64,000 bases of DNA from Streptomyces cavernae (GCF_004023625.1 NZ_RPDJ01000007.1:186001-250000); one strand, 5' to 3'. Shown: positions 35,567-44,917, counted from the stretch's first letter. The notes: generated by a model not told the origin, from the letters alone. Numbers and translations are program-made.

Positions 35567-36790
35567 ATGGCTGAGGCTCAGAACTCCCCCAAGCACTCGA
35601 CGCCGCTCGTGCAGGGGGGACCCCTACCGGTGGGCTCCACCACCGCCGGCTCGATCGCCGTCGCGGCCGAGTCGACCGTCGCCACGCGCATGAGCGCGCC
35701 GCCGTCCTTCGACGTGGCGGACTTCCCCGTGCCGCACGGCCGCGAGGAGGAGTGGCGGTTCACCCCGCTTCAGCGGCTGCGCGGACTGCACGACGGCACC
35801 GCCGTCGCCACCGGCACCGGCGTGAAGGTCGACGTCGAGGCCCCCGAGGGCGTCGTCGTCGAGACCGTCGGCCGGGACGACCCGCGCCTGGGCAAGGCCG
35901 GCACCCCGGTGGACCGAATCGCCGCCCAGGCCTACTCGGCGTTCGAGAAGGCCGGCGTGGTCACCGTCCCCAAGGAGACCGTGCTCAGCGAGCCGATCCG
36001 GATCGCCGTGCACGGCGAGGGCGGGGTCGCCTACGGCCACCAGGTCGTCGAGCTGGGCGCCTTCGCCGAGGCCGTCGTCGTCATCGACCACACCGGTGAC
36101 GCGGTGCTCGCCGCCAACGTCGACTACATCCTCGGCGACGGCGCCAAGCTGACCGTCGTCTCCGTCCAGGACTGGGACGAGAAGGCCGTGCACGTGGCCC
36201 AGCACAACGCACTGGTCGGCCGGGACGCGAGCTTCAAGTCGATCGTCGTCACGTTCGGCGGCGACGTCGTACGCCTCCACCCGCGCGTGAAGTACGCCGG
36301 CCCCGGCGGTGAGGCCGAGCTCTTCGGCCTCTACTTCACCGACGCCGGCCAGCACCAGGAGCACCGCCTCCTCGTCGACCACAACACCCCGCACTGCAAG
36401 TCCAACGTCGCCTACAAGGGCGCACTCCAGGGCGACGAAGCACACGCCGTGTGGATCGGTGACGTCCTCATCGAGGCAAAGGCCGAGGGCACCGACACCT
36501 ACGAGATGAACCGCAACCTGGTGCTGACCGACGGCGCCCGCGTCGACTCCGTACCGAACCTCGAGATCGAGACCGGCGAGATCGTCGGCGCCGGCCACGC
36601 GTCCGCCACCGGCCGCTTCGACGACGAGCAGCTCTTCTACCTGATGGCCCGCGGCATCCCGGAGCACGAGGCCCGGCGCCTGGTGGTCCGCGGCTTCTTC
36701 GCCGAGCTGGTCCAGCAGATCGGTGTCCAGGACATCGAGGAGCGCCTCATCGCCAAGATCGAGGAAGAGCTGGAGGCCTCGGTCGCATGA
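35567..36790 (+). CDS. sufD: Fe-S cluster assembly protein SufD
   Basis: A 407-residue SufD, the structural partner of SufB. The beta-helix core includes FGLYFTDAGQHQEHRLLVDH, NTPHCKSNVAYKGALQGDEA and GHASATGRFDDEQLFYLMAR. The His in HCKSN is the one implicated in cluster assembly in other SufD. The N-terminal 50 residues are variable. It ends in ATGA shared with the Rieske gene. Confidence 0.96.
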   Translation: MAEAQNSPKHSTPLVQGGPLPVGSTTAGSIAVAAESTVATRMSAPPSFDVADFPVPHGREEEWRFTPLQRLRGLHDGTAVATGTGVKVDVEAPEGVVVETVGRDDPRLGKAGTPVDRIAAQAYSAFEKAGVVTVPKETVLSEPIRIAVHGEGGVAYGHQVVELGAFAEAVVVIDHTGDAVLAANVDYILGDGAKLTVVSVQDWDEKAVHVAQHNALVGRDASFKSIVVTFGGDVVRLHPRVKYAGPGGEAELFGLYFTDAGQHQEHRLLVDHNTPHCKSNVAYKGALQGDEAHAVWIGDVLIEAKAEGTDTYEMNRNLVLTDGARVDSVPNLEIETGEIVGAGHASATGRFDDEQLFYLMARGIPEHEARRLVVRGFFAELVQQIGVQDIEERLIAKIEEELEASVA

Positions 36791-37116
36791 CTGAATCATC
36801 GGCGTTCGTACGCGTCTGCGGGCTGGGCGAGCTCGAGGAGGACACCCCGAAGCGGGTGGAACTCGACGGCACGCCGATGTCCATCGTGCAGACCGAGGGC
36901 GAGGTGTTCGCCATCCACGACATCTGCTCGCACGCGAACGTCTCCCTGTCCGAGGGCGAGGTCGACGACTGCCACATCGAGTGCTGGCTGCACGGCTCGC
37001 GCTTCGACCTCCGCTCGGGCAAGCCCGACGCCCTCCCGGCGACGCGCCCCGTCCCCGTATACCCCGTCAAGATCGAAGGGGACGACGTGCTCGTCTCCCT
37101 CACCCAGGAGTCCTGA
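36787..37116 (+). CDS. Rieske-type [2Fe-2S] ferredoxin of the suf operon
   Basis: A 109-residue non-heme-oxygenase-type Rieske ferredoxin. Cluster ligands: HDICSHANVSLSEG (C-x-H) and ECWLHGSRFD (C-x-x-H). Its place inside the suf operon between sufD and sufC is conserved in Actinobacteria, and it probably supplies electrons during cluster assembly. It overlaps sufD by ATGA, and sufC follows 7 bases after its stop. Confidence 0.94.
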   Translation: MTESSAFVRVCGLGELEEDTPKRVELDGTPMSIVQTEGEVFAIHDICSHANVSLSEGEVDDCHIECWLHGSRFDLRSGKPDALPATRPVPVYPVKIEGDDVLVSLTQES

Positions 37117-37123
37117 GGCACCC

Positions 37124-37884
<761 letters not shown>

Positions 37885-37888
<4 letters not shown>

Positions 37889-39141
37889 CGACTCTGCCGG
37901 GCCTCCTCGACACCGAGGCGATCCGTAAGGACTTCCCCGTCCTGGACCGGCTGGTCCACGACGGCAAGAAGCTCGTGTACCTGGACAACGCGGCGACCTC
38001 GCAGAAGCCGCGCCAGGTACTGGACGCCCTGAGCGAGTACTACGAGCGCTACAACGCCAACGTCCACCGCGGTGTGCATGTGCTCGCCGAGGAGGCCACG
38101 GCGCTGTACGAAGGTGCTCGGGACAAGGTCGCCGCGTTCATCAACGCGCCCAGCCGCGACGAGGTGATCTTCACCAAGAACGCCTCCGAATCCCTCAACC
38201 TCGTGGCCAACATGCTCGGCTGGGCCGACGAGCCCTACCGGGTGGACCACGAGACCGAGATCGTCATCACCGAGATGGAGCACCACTCCAACATCGTGCC
38301 GTGGCAGCTGCTGTCGCAGCGCACGGGCGCGAAGCTGAAGTGGTTCGGCCTCACGGACGACGGCCGGCTCGACCTGTCGAACATCGACGAGATCATCACG
38401 GAGAAGACGAAGATCGTCTCCTTTGTGCTGGTGTCGAACATCCTCGGCACGGTCAACCCGGTCGAGGCGATAGTGCGCCGGGCGCAGGAGGTCGGCGCGC
38501 TGGTACTGATCGACGCCTCGCAGGCCGCGCCGCACATGCCCCTCGACGTCCAGGCCCTCCAGGCCGACTTCGTGGCCTTCACCGGCCACAAGATGTGCGG
38601 ACCGACGGGCATCGGTGTGCTGTGGGGCCGCCAGGAACTCCTCGAGGACCTGCCCCCGTTCCTCGGCGGCGGCGAGATGATCGAGACCGTGTCGATGCAT
38701 TCGTCGACGTACGCTCCCGCGCCGCACAAGTTCGAGGCGGGCACCCCGCCGATCGCGCAGGCGGTCGGTCTGGGAGCGGCCATCGACTACCTGTCGTCCA
38801 TCGGCATGGACAAGATCCTCGCCCATGAGCACGCGCTCACCGAGTACGCGGTGCGGAAGCTGATCGAGGTCCCCGACCTGAGGATCATCGGCCCGACGAC
38901 GGCCGAGGACCGCGGTGCGGCGATCTCGTTCACGCTCGGCGACATCCACCCGCACGACGTGGGCCAGGTCCTGGACGAGCAGGGCATCGCGGTCCGGGTC
39001 GGCCACCACTGCGCGCGGCCGGTCTGCCTGCGCTACGGAATTCCTGCGACCACCCGGGCGTCGTTCTATCTGTACTCGACGCCGGCCGAGATCGACGCAC
39101 TGGCTGACGGGCTCGAGCACGTACGGAACTTCTTCGGCTGA
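37885..39141 (+). CDS. sufS: Cysteine desulfurase SufS
   Basis: A 418-residue PLP enzyme taking sulfur from cysteine for cluster assembly. N-terminal VYLDNAATSQKPRQVLDAL; PLP-Lys in FTGHKMCGPTGIGVLWG; catalytic Cys loop VGHHCARPVCLRYG (class II type, as in SufS/CsdA). GTG start within the sufC stop. sufU, its sulfur acceptor, follows 16 bases later. Confidence 0.97.
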
Positions 39142-39157
39142 GGGGCGTGCTGGAATC

Positions 39158-39616
39158 GTGAAGCTTGATTCGATGTACCAGGAAGTCATCCTGGACCACT
39201 ACAAGAACCCCCACGGGCGTGGTCTCAGAGATGGCGATGCCGAGGTGCACCACGTCAACCCGACGTGCGGTGACGAGATCACGCTGCGCGTGAAGTACGA
39301 CGGAACGACCATCAGCGATGTCTCGTACGAGGGCCAGGGCTGCTCGATCAGCCAGGCGAGCGCGTCCGTACTGAACGAGCTGCTGGTCGGCAAGGATCTG
39401 GCGGACGCGCGGAGGATCCAGGAGACCTTCCTGGAGCTGATGCAGTCCAAGGGCCGTGTCGAGCCGGACGACGCGATGGAGGACATCCTGGAGGACGCGG
39501 TCGCGTTCGCCGGGGTGTCCAAGTACCCGGCCCGGGTGAAGTGTGCCCTGCTGAGCTGGATGGCATGGAAGGACGCGACGGCCCAGGCCTTCGCGGAGGA
39601 GGCGAAGACCGGATGA
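39158..39616 (+). CDS. sufU: SufU zinc-dependent sulfur acceptor
   Basis: A 152-residue SufU. Zinc ligands fit Cys and Asp of NPTCGDEITL, Cys of GQGCSISQASASVL and Cys of RVKCALLSWMAW. The insertion between the second and third ligand is characteristic of SufU rather than IscU. GTG 39158 is used; ATG at 39173 (MYQEVILDHY) is an alternative. Takes persulfide from SufS. Overlaps the next gene (ATGA). Confidence 0.95.
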   Translation: MKLDSMYQEVILDHYKNPHGRGLRDGDAEVHHVNPTCGDEITLRVKYDGTTISDVSYEGQGCSISQASASVLNELLVGKDLADARRIQETFLELMQSKGRVEPDDAMEDILEDAVAFAGVSKYPARVKCALLSWMAWKDATAQAFAEEAKTG

Positions 39617-39954
39617 GTGAGACCACCCAGACCGCCGAGATGAAGCCGGCCTCGGAGGAGGAGCTCCGCGAGGCACTGATGGACGTCGTCGACCCCGAAC
39701 TGGGCATCGACGTCGTCAACCTCGGCCTGATCTACGGCATCCACGTCGACGACGCGAACATCGCGACCGTCGACATGACCCTGACCTCGGCGGCCTGCCC
39801 GCTGACGGACGTCATCGAGGACCAGGCCAAGTCCGCCACGGACGGCCTCGTCAACGAACTCCGCATCAACTGGGTGTGGATGCCGCCGTGGGGGCCGGAC
39901 AAGATCACCGACGATGGGCGGGAGCAGCTTCGGGCGCTCGGGTTCAACGTCTGA
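39613..39954 (+). CDS. sufT: SufT/MIP18-family metal-sulfur cluster assembly factor
   Basis: A 113-residue DUF59 protein. Signature VVDPELGIDVVNLGLIYGIH and the Cys motif TLTSAACPLTDVIEDQ. SufT-type proteins help mature Fe-S proteins, especially under iron or lipoate demand. It is the last gene of the suf operon, coupled to sufU by ATGA and followed by a strong hairpin. Confidence 0.92.
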   Translation: MSETTQTAEMKPASEEELREALMDVVDPELGIDVVNLGLIYGIHVDDANIATVDMTLTSAACPLTDVIEDQAKSATDGLVNELRINWVWMPPWGPDKITDDGREQLRALGFNV

Positions 39955-39997
39955 GGTTTGTCCGACCTCTGAGGTTCGGTCCTTGGGAACTGACACG

Positions 39998-40028
39998 TGT
40001 GGCCCCCGGCGTTATGCCGGGGGCCACA
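39998..40028. terminator. Bidirectional terminator between suf operon and AbfB gene
   Basis: Perfect 13-bp stem TGTGGCCCCCGGC / GCCGGGGGCCACA with GTTAT loop. It separates two convergent genes. No strong T-tract. Confidence 0.85.
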
Positions 40029-40051
40029 GTCGTCTGCTGGTTCGGCTCCGC

Positions 40052-41092
40052 TCAGCCGAGGCCCTGCACCATGCGGAACGAGAAGTCCGGCCGGTTGGTG
40101 GTGTTGTAGCCCCACGGGTCCAGGCGCATCTCGAAGTTCCTGTGACGCAGGATGCGGCCGGGGTAGTTCACCGACTCCAGCATCACGGCGCCCGAGTGCC
40201 CGGACGGCTGCGGGCAGAAGGTGGCGTCCTTCCGGAACAGGTCCGAACCGTCGTGGCGGTCGGCGCGCAGCACGAAGTTCCGGTGGCGCAGATAGCGGCC
40301 GTCCTTCGTCATGAAGGAGTAGCAGGACGACCTGTCGAGGCCGGAGACGATCTTGAAGGTGGAGTCCGACCTGCTCTCGCTGCCGCCCACCGGGTCGAGC
40401 CGGACCACGCCGTTGCTCAGATGCCAGTAACGGTCGGGGTAGTTGACCGCCTGGAAGGACTTCCACGTCCCGCTGGACGAGGAGCCCGATCCCGATCCCG
40501 ATCCCGATCCGGAGCCGGAACCCGACCCGGATCCCGAGCCGGAACCGGAGGACTTGCTGGGCTCGCCGGCCGGCTTGGACGGATCGGTCGACGTCTTGGA
40601 GCCGGAGCCCTCGCCCTTCCGGGACGGGTCCGAGGCGGAGCCCTTCGAGCCGGGGCCGGCGGAGTTCGAGTTCGGCGAGGACAGACCGCTCTTGCCGCCC
40701 GGGGCCGAGGTGGCGCCGGAACCGGCCGTTCCGCCGGTGACGCTCGGACTGGGGACGACCGCGTCGCCCGCGGACGTAGTGCGGCCCTTCCGGCTCTCCG
40801 ACGGGTCGTCACCGCTGTTGTCCATCAGGGCGATGGTGGTGACGCAGGCGATGATGACCGCCCCGGCGAGCGCGCCGGCCAGCCAGAGCCGGCGCGTCCC
40901 GGGTATCCGCTCCCCGCCCGGGGCCTCGCCCGTCTCCCACGACATCGGACGCTGCTCCGCGAAGAGCCGCAGGTCCGCCGGACTGGCGGCGATGTGCGTG
41001 CGGGGCGGGCCCGAGGCACCTCCTGGGAATGAGGCGGGGGCGGACTTCTCGTCCGGAGCGGCTCCGGAAGGTCCGGTCTTCTTTTTCGGCAT
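40052..41092 (-). CDS. Membrane-anchored AbfB-domain (CBM42-like) protein
   Basis: A 346-residue predicted type II membrane protein. A cytoplasmic basic start (MPKKKTGPSG), one membrane helix (LWLAGALAGAVIIACVTTIA) near residue 75 and a long Ser/Gly/Pro-rich spacer precede a C-terminal arabinofuranosidase-B (AbfB) domain. The domain shows repeated beta-trefoil motifs: SFQAVNYPDRYWHLSNGVVR, YLRHRNFVLRADRHDGSDLF and ESVNYPGRILRHRNFEMRLD. The spacer includes a pure Gly-Ser dipeptide run of about 11 units encoded by a hexamer repeat. Likely a surface sugar-binding protein without a catalytic domain. ATG 41092 with GGAGGAA upstream. Confidence 0.88.
   Translation of the reverse strand: MPKKKTGPSGAAPDEKSAPASFPGGASGPPRTHIAASPADLRLFAEQRPMSWETGEAPGGERIPGTRRLWLAGALAGAVIIACVTTIALMDNSGDDPSESRKGRTTSAGDAVVPSPSVTGGTAGSGATSAPGGKSGLSSPNSNSAGPGSKGSASDPSRKGEGSGSKTSTDPSKPAGEPSKSSGSGSGSGSGSGSGSGSGSGSGSSSSGTWKSFQAVNYPDRYWHLSNGVVRLDPVGGSESRSDSTFKIVSGLDRSSCYSFMTKDGRYLRHRNFVLRADRHDGSDLFRKDATFCPQPSGHSGAVMLESVNYPGRILRHRNFEMRLDPWGYNTTNRPDFSFRMVQGLG
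40477..40552. repeat. Gly-Ser coding hexamer repeat
   Basis: Runs of CCCGAT and variants (CCGGAG, CCCGAG) on the plus strand encode alternating Ser-Gly in the minus-strand AbfB gene. A likely slippage-prone tract that could vary in length between strains in steps of two residues. Confidence 0.75.
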
Positions 41093-41884
41093 GCGCGGTT
41101 CCTCCAGCGTCGCCGGGGCGAACGCGGATTCGTCATGTGCTTGCGGCACGAGAGGAAGCGAAAGCAAGCACTCGGGCGGCTGTGGCCGTGAAAACCGAGT
41201 GCTTGATAGGTGAAACAGTAGTGGACTCCGTGGGGTGGGATCAGCACTTTGACGGTGTGAACTGGGGGACGTTATCGATCTGTTGGGGCGGGCGCGGCCA
41301 ACGCCGGGCTTGTGGTGTTTCGCCTGCAGGTGAGGCGGCGGCCCGGCCTTGGGGGCGGCCTCCGCGGTTTGCGGTGGGGCGGCCTCTCGTCTTGCGGTGG
41401 GTGGCCGGTGCGCCTTTGCGATGGGTGGCCGGTGAGTCTTGCGGGGCGGGCCCGTGTGTCACGGGCGGGTGGCGAATCCGGACGGGTGGCTGCCGACGGA
41501 GGGCGGGAGGGGACCCGTACCGAGACCACGGTCTCGGTGACCGCGGTGACCGCGGTGACCGGCGAGGTGGAGGCGACCGGGGTCTCGGTGCGGTCCGTGG
41601 CGGCGTCCGTGGTGTCGGTGTCGGTGTCGGTGGCGGCGGTGGCGTCGGCGGCCTGTGAGCCGACGGCTGTGGAAGCGCCGACGGCCGTGGGGGTTGTGAA
41701 CTGCTGGTGGTCGTCTGTGCACGAGCGTGTTTCTGGTGCATATGAGTGAGTGTCCGGGCTGCGGCACATGCGGCCCCGTGGGGGTGAACGAAGGTTCTTT
41801 GGTCGAATGTGTGACCTTTGCCTGTGGCGGTCGTTGAGCGCGGTGCGGGGTTTTTCGACCGGTGTGGGGGCGGGGGGTGGATGG
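41093..41884. other. Gene-poor region, about 790 bases
   Basis: No supported gene. It contains short direct repeats (GGTGACCGC copies near 41536-41570; GGTGTC hexamers near 41610-41635; a duplicated GGGTGGCCGGTG at about 41399 and 41423). A locally less GC-rich stretch at 41790-41825 lies near the right end. Open frames on both strands have codon use without the usual bias. Confidence 0.6.
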
Positions 41885-42061
41885 ATGGGCGGGCTGCGGG
41901 AGAGGGCGGCACCGTTCGTCGCCCTGGGGCCGTCCGGTGTGGCGGTCCGCGACCGGCTCAGGCACCTGACTGCCGAGGACGAGAACGTACTGCGCCTGGT
42001 CAGTAAATCCAGCGGTGACAGCGGTGTTCCAGGAGGAGAGCCGAGCAACCCGGGCTGCTGA
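41885..42061 (+). pseudogene. Fragment resembling the N-terminus of a TnpB-related (IS605-type accessory) protein
   Basis: A 58-codon frame with normal Streptomyces codon bias reads FVALGPSGVAVRDRLRHLTA followed by EDENVLRLV. It then runs into unrelated sequence and a stop. I recall this RDRLRHL/DE-VLR pattern from the start of TnpB-related transposon proteins in Streptomyces. The identification is from memory and only about 35 residues are informative. No terminal repeats were found. Confidence 0.35.
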
Positions 42062-42094
42062 TTCCGTGCGCGCACGCAGGGGTGCGCGGCGACG

Positions 42095-42134
42095 TGTGTA
42101 CGACCGTACATATCGATGTGTACTCTTGTACACA
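42095..42134. promoter_or_regulatory. Two tandem palindromic operators of the SMR-TetR operon
   Basis: TGTGTAC-GACC-GTACATA (42095-42112) and TGTGTAC-TCTT-GTACACA (42117-42134), 22 bp apart (two helical turns). The second covers a -10-like TACTCT (42121-42126) and reaches the start codon at 42134. Presumed target of the TetR encoded downstream. Confidence 0.8.
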
Positions 42135-42454
42135 TGGGTTACGTTCTGCTCGCCGGCGCGATCGCCGCGGAGGTCCTCGCCACCACGACCATGAAGTACA
42201 GCGACGGGTTCAGCCGGTTGTGGCCGTCACTGATCACCGCGCTCGGGTACGTCGTCTCCTTCGCGCTCCTCGCGCAGACGCTGAAGACGGTGTCGGTAGG
42301 CACGGCGTACGCCATCTGGGCCGGGTTCGGCACCGCCGCCATCGCCACCATCGGGATCGTCTTCCTCGGCGAGGGCGTGAGCCTCGCCAAGGTCGCCGGG
42401 ATCGCGCTGATCATCGGCGGGGTCGTCGTGCTCAACCTGGCGGGCGCGCACTGA
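42134..42454 (+). CDS. Small multidrug resistance (SMR) efflux protein
   Basis: A 106-residue four-helix SMR transporter. The essential membrane Glu is in LLAGAIAAEVLATTTMKYSD (position 14). Further family motifs are GTAYAIWAGFGTA and the last helix VAGIALIIGGVVVLNLAGAH. Likely exports cationic toxins or guanidinium-type compounds by proton exchange. ATG 42134 is preferred over the in-frame ATG at 42116 because the protein aligns from MGYVLLAG, and a leaderless start fits the TACTCT box. It overlaps the tetR-type gene by TGATG. Confidence 0.92.
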   Translation: MGYVLLAGAIAAEVLATTTMKYSDGFSRLWPSLITALGYVVSFALLAQTLKTVSVGTAYAIWAGFGTAAIATIGIVFLGEGVSLAKVAGIALIIGGVVVLNLAGAH

Positions 42455-42990
42455 TGGCCCGCCGGTACGACCCCGAGCGACGCCAGCGGATCATCGACGC
42501 CGCGATCCGGGTGGTGGGCGCCAAGGGGCTCGCGGGCCTGAGTCATCGCTCGGTCGCCGCCGAGGCGGACGTCCCGCTGGGCTCGACCACGTACCACTTC
42601 ACGACCCTGGACGAGCTGATGGTCGCCGCACTGCGCCAGGCCAGCGAGGGCTTCGCGAAGGTCGTGGCGGCGCGGGGCGCGCTGCAGGACGAGCGGGCCG
42701 ACCTCGCCGGCGAACTGGCCGCGCTGCTCGGCGAGTGGCTGGCCGGGGACCCCACGAGCGTCGAGCTCGAGTACGAGCTGTACCTCGCCGCACTGCGCCG
42801 GCCCGCACTGCGACCCGTGGCCGCCGAGTGGTGCGAGAGCCTCGCCGACGTGCTCGCCCGGCGCACGGACCCCGTCACCGCACGGGCCCTGGTGGCGCTG
42901 CTGGACGGGATCTGTCTGCAGGTGCTGCTGACGGGGACGCCGTACGACGAGGCGTACGCGCGGGAGGTGCTGGACCGGGTGATTCCCTGA
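42454..42990 (+). CDS. TetR-family regulator of the SMR pump
   Basis: A 178-residue TetR repressor. The N-terminal HTH is RQRIIDAAIRVVGAKGLAGL followed by SHRSVAAEADVPLGSTTYHF. The C-terminal ligand domain (LEYELYLAALRRPALRPVAA, ALLDGICLQVLLTGTPYD) is of the TetR_C type seen with drug pumps. Coupled to the SMR gene; two palindromic operators overlap the pump promoter, so it most likely represses its own operon until a toxic cation binds. Confidence 0.92.
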   Translation: MARRYDPERRQRIIDAAIRVVGAKGLAGLSHRSVAAEADVPLGSTTYHFTTLDELMVAALRQASEGFAKVVAARGALQDERADLAGELAALLGEWLAGDPTSVELEYELYLAALRRPALRPVAAEWCESLADVLARRTDPVTARALVALLDGICLQVLLTGTPYDEAYAREVLDRVIP

Positions 42991-43017
42991 GCGGGGACCG
43001 CCCCCGAGAGTGTGCCG

Positions 43018-43260
43018 CACCGCGTGAGCCATTCGCCGACACCTTGCGGCCGACGGGCGAGTGGCTCCTCGACCCGGAGACCTGTCGGATCGTCGGTCTG
43101 CGTCATCTCGACGAGGACGGCAAGGCCGCCATCGGTACCTCGGTGGTGACCAGGGCGGTGGTCGACGAGGCCGGGCAGCGTGGCTGGCCCGCGAGCACGG
43201 ACGGGCCGCGCCCCGGGGGTGCGCGGGCCGCCCGAGCGTCCCGGCGGACCGCCGGGCAGG
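43018..43260 (+). pseudogene. Orphan coding fragment, unidentified
   Basis: The frame reads EPFADTLRPTGEWLLDPETC, RIVGLRHLDEDGKAAIGTSV and VTRAVVDEAGQRGWPASTDG. Codon third positions are nearly all G or C and composition is normal for a soluble protein. It lacks a proper start and a natural end, so it looks like the inside of a decayed gene. The family is not recognised. It could also be a short gene starting at TTG. Confidence 0.4.
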
Positions 43261-43323
43261 AGGCCCACGCCCGTTCTCTGAGACGGCCCCCTCAGGCATT
43301 GGCCCGGACGGCCCCCCGCCGGT

Positions 43324-43329
43324 TAGGTT
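43324..43329 (+). promoter_or_regulatory. -10 box of leaderless dapD promoter
   Basis: TAGGTT ends 6 bases before the dapD ATG at 43336. A TTGGCC 19 bp upstream is a poor -35. No ribosome-binding site is present, consistent with a leaderless transcript. Confidence 0.6.
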
Positions 43330-43335
43330 TCCCCC

Positions 43336-44337
43336 ATGACCGACACGACTGCTTCTCGCACCACCGGCGCCGTCGCCGCAGGCCTCGCCACCATCGCCGC
43401 CGACGGCACCGTCCTCGACACCTGGTACCCCGCGCCCGAACTGTCCGCTGCGACCGCCGAGGCCCCCGGCCCGGCCGGTACCGAGCGGCTGTCCGTCGAA
43501 CGGGCCGTGGAGCTGCTGGGCGAGGGTGCCGCGAAGGCGATCGGCCCGGACGCGCGCCGGGACGTCGAAGTGGTCGCGGTCCGTACGGTCATCGCCTCGC
43601 TGGACGACAAGCCGATCGACGCGCACGACGCCTACCTGCGCCTCCACCTGCTCTCGCACCGCCTGGTCAAGCCGCGCGGCGCCAACCTGGAGGGCCTGTT
43701 CGCCCACCTCGCCAACGTCGCCTGGACCTCCCTCGGCCCGGTGGCGGTGGACACCCTGGAGCAGGTGCGGCTCAACGCCCGCGCCGAGGGCCTGCACCTG
43801 CAGGTCACGTCGGTCGACAAGTTCCCGCGCATGACGGACTACGTCGCCCCGAAGGGCGTCCGGATCGCCGACGCCGACCGCGTCCGCCTCGGCGCGCACC
43901 TCGCCGAGGGCACCACCGTGATGCACGAGGGCTTCGTCAACTTCAACGCGGGCACGCTCGGCACCTCGATGGTCGAGGGCCGCATCTCGGCCGGTGTGGT
44001 GGTCGGCGACGGCTCGGACATCGGCGGCGGCGCCTCCACCATGGGCACCCTCTCCGGCGGCGGCAACGTCCGCATCACCATCGGCGAGCGCTGCCTTGTC
44101 GGCGCCGAGGCGGGCGTGGGTATCGCCCTCGGCGACGAGTGCGTGGTCGAGGCGGGCCTGTACGTCACGGCCGGCACCAGGGTCACCATGCCCGACGGCC
44201 AGATCGTCAAGGCCCGCGACCTCTCCGGAGCCTCCAACATCCTCTTCCGCCGCAACTCGGTCACCGGCACCGTCGAGGCCCGTCCGAACAACGCGGTCTG
44301 GGGCGGCCTGAACGACATCCTGCACAGCCACAACTGA
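43336..44337 (+). CDS. dapD: Tetrahydrodipicolinate N-succinyltransferase
   Basis: A 333-residue left-handed beta-helix acyltransferase of the actinobacterial DapD type, in the succinylase branch of lysine/diaminopimelate synthesis. Hexapeptide-repeat region: GAHLAEGTTVMHEGFVNFNA, VVVGDGSDIGGGASTMGTLS and IGERCLVGAEAGVGIALGDE. C-terminal KARDLSGASNILFRRNSVTG. The predicted transcript is leaderless. A dapA paralogue lies 600 bases downstream on the opposite strand. Confidence 0.95.
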   Translation: MTDTTASRTTGAVAAGLATIAADGTVLDTWYPAPELSAATAEAPGPAGTERLSVERAVELLGEGAAKAIGPDARRDVEVVAVRTVIASLDDKPIDAHDAYLRLHLLSHRLVKPRGANLEGLFAHLANVAWTSLGPVAVDTLEQVRLNARAEGLHLQVTSVDKFPRMTDYVAPKGVRIADADRVRLGAHLAEGTTVMHEGFVNFNAGTLGTSMVEGRISAGVVVGDGSDIGGGASTMGTLSGGGNVRITIGERCLVGAEAGVGIALGDECVVEAGLYVTAGTRVTMPDGQIVKARDLSGASNILFRRNSVTGTVEARPNNAVWGGLNDILHSHN

Positions 44338-44440
44338 TCTCGTACCTTTGACCGGCCGTGACCTCACAGCGGTTTTTGCAGATGAACGGGTGGACGCAGG
44401 GTCCGATCACCTGTCGAACCGAAGAGTGAGGGGCTGGACG

Positions 44441-44665
44441 ATGAGGAACGAGCGCGCGAGGGCCGTGACCCGTTGGCTGACCGGGGTGCCGGCCGCGGCG
44501 ATGATGTGCTGGCTGCCGGCCGGGGCCGCGCACGCCGACGAAACCAACACGGCCTCCCACAACGGCCCCCGGGTCGGGCTGATCAACGCCGGGCAGATCG
44601 ACGACCCGGCGGAGGACGTGCTGGAGCACGGCGTGCTGCTCGGCGACGGGTACCGCTGGGGCTGA
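44441..44665 (+). CDS. Small secreted peptide, unknown function
   Basis: 74 codons. Basic n-region, hydrophobic h-region (LTGVPAAAMMCWLPAGAAHA) and a signal peptidase I site AHA, leaving about 40 residues: DETNTASHNGPRVGLINAGQ followed by IDDPAEDVLEHGVLLGDGYR. The mature part is acidic with one His-Gly and no Cys. Resembles small exported proteins conserved in Streptomyces, but I cannot name a family. GTGAGGGG lies upstream of the ATG. Confidence 0.7.
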   Translation: MRNERARAVTRWLTGVPAAAMMCWLPAGAAHADETNTASHNGPRVGLINAGQIDDPAEDVLEHGVLLGDGYRWG

Positions 44666-44917
44666 CCCGTCGCTCGGCAAGCCGGGGCCCGTAGCGCACC
44701 TGGAAGCGGCGCGGGCCCGGTCCCGGTCGCCCCGTTCCGGGCCCGGCGCGGGGACATGCAGCACGAGGTGCTGCTTCTGATGTCTGCTCTCGAGCACCTA
44801 CCGGCGCGCGGTCGCCGTCGACCGGGCGCGTCATCCGCTCACCGCCGGGATGCCGGCGAACATCACGCCCTGCGGGCCGCGGAAAGCTGTCGGTCCGCAG
44901 GGCGAGAAGGACGACCT

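Larger units (their letters stand above)
42991..43335. other. Intergenic region with an open coding-like fragment
   Basis: 345 bases. From about 43018 to 43260 one plus-strand frame shows strong GC3 bias and sensible protein sequence, but there is no ATG/GTG start with a ribosome-binding site and it dissolves into Arg/Ala-rich sequence (see the pseudogene entry). The dapD promoter lies at the right end. Confidence 0.5.

Noticed and set aside
41241..42135. Overlapping long frames on both strands in the 41-42 kb region
   Set aside because: Low-complexity Pro/Thr/Arg or Val/Gly sequence without third-position bias; only a short fragment at 41885 looks coding.
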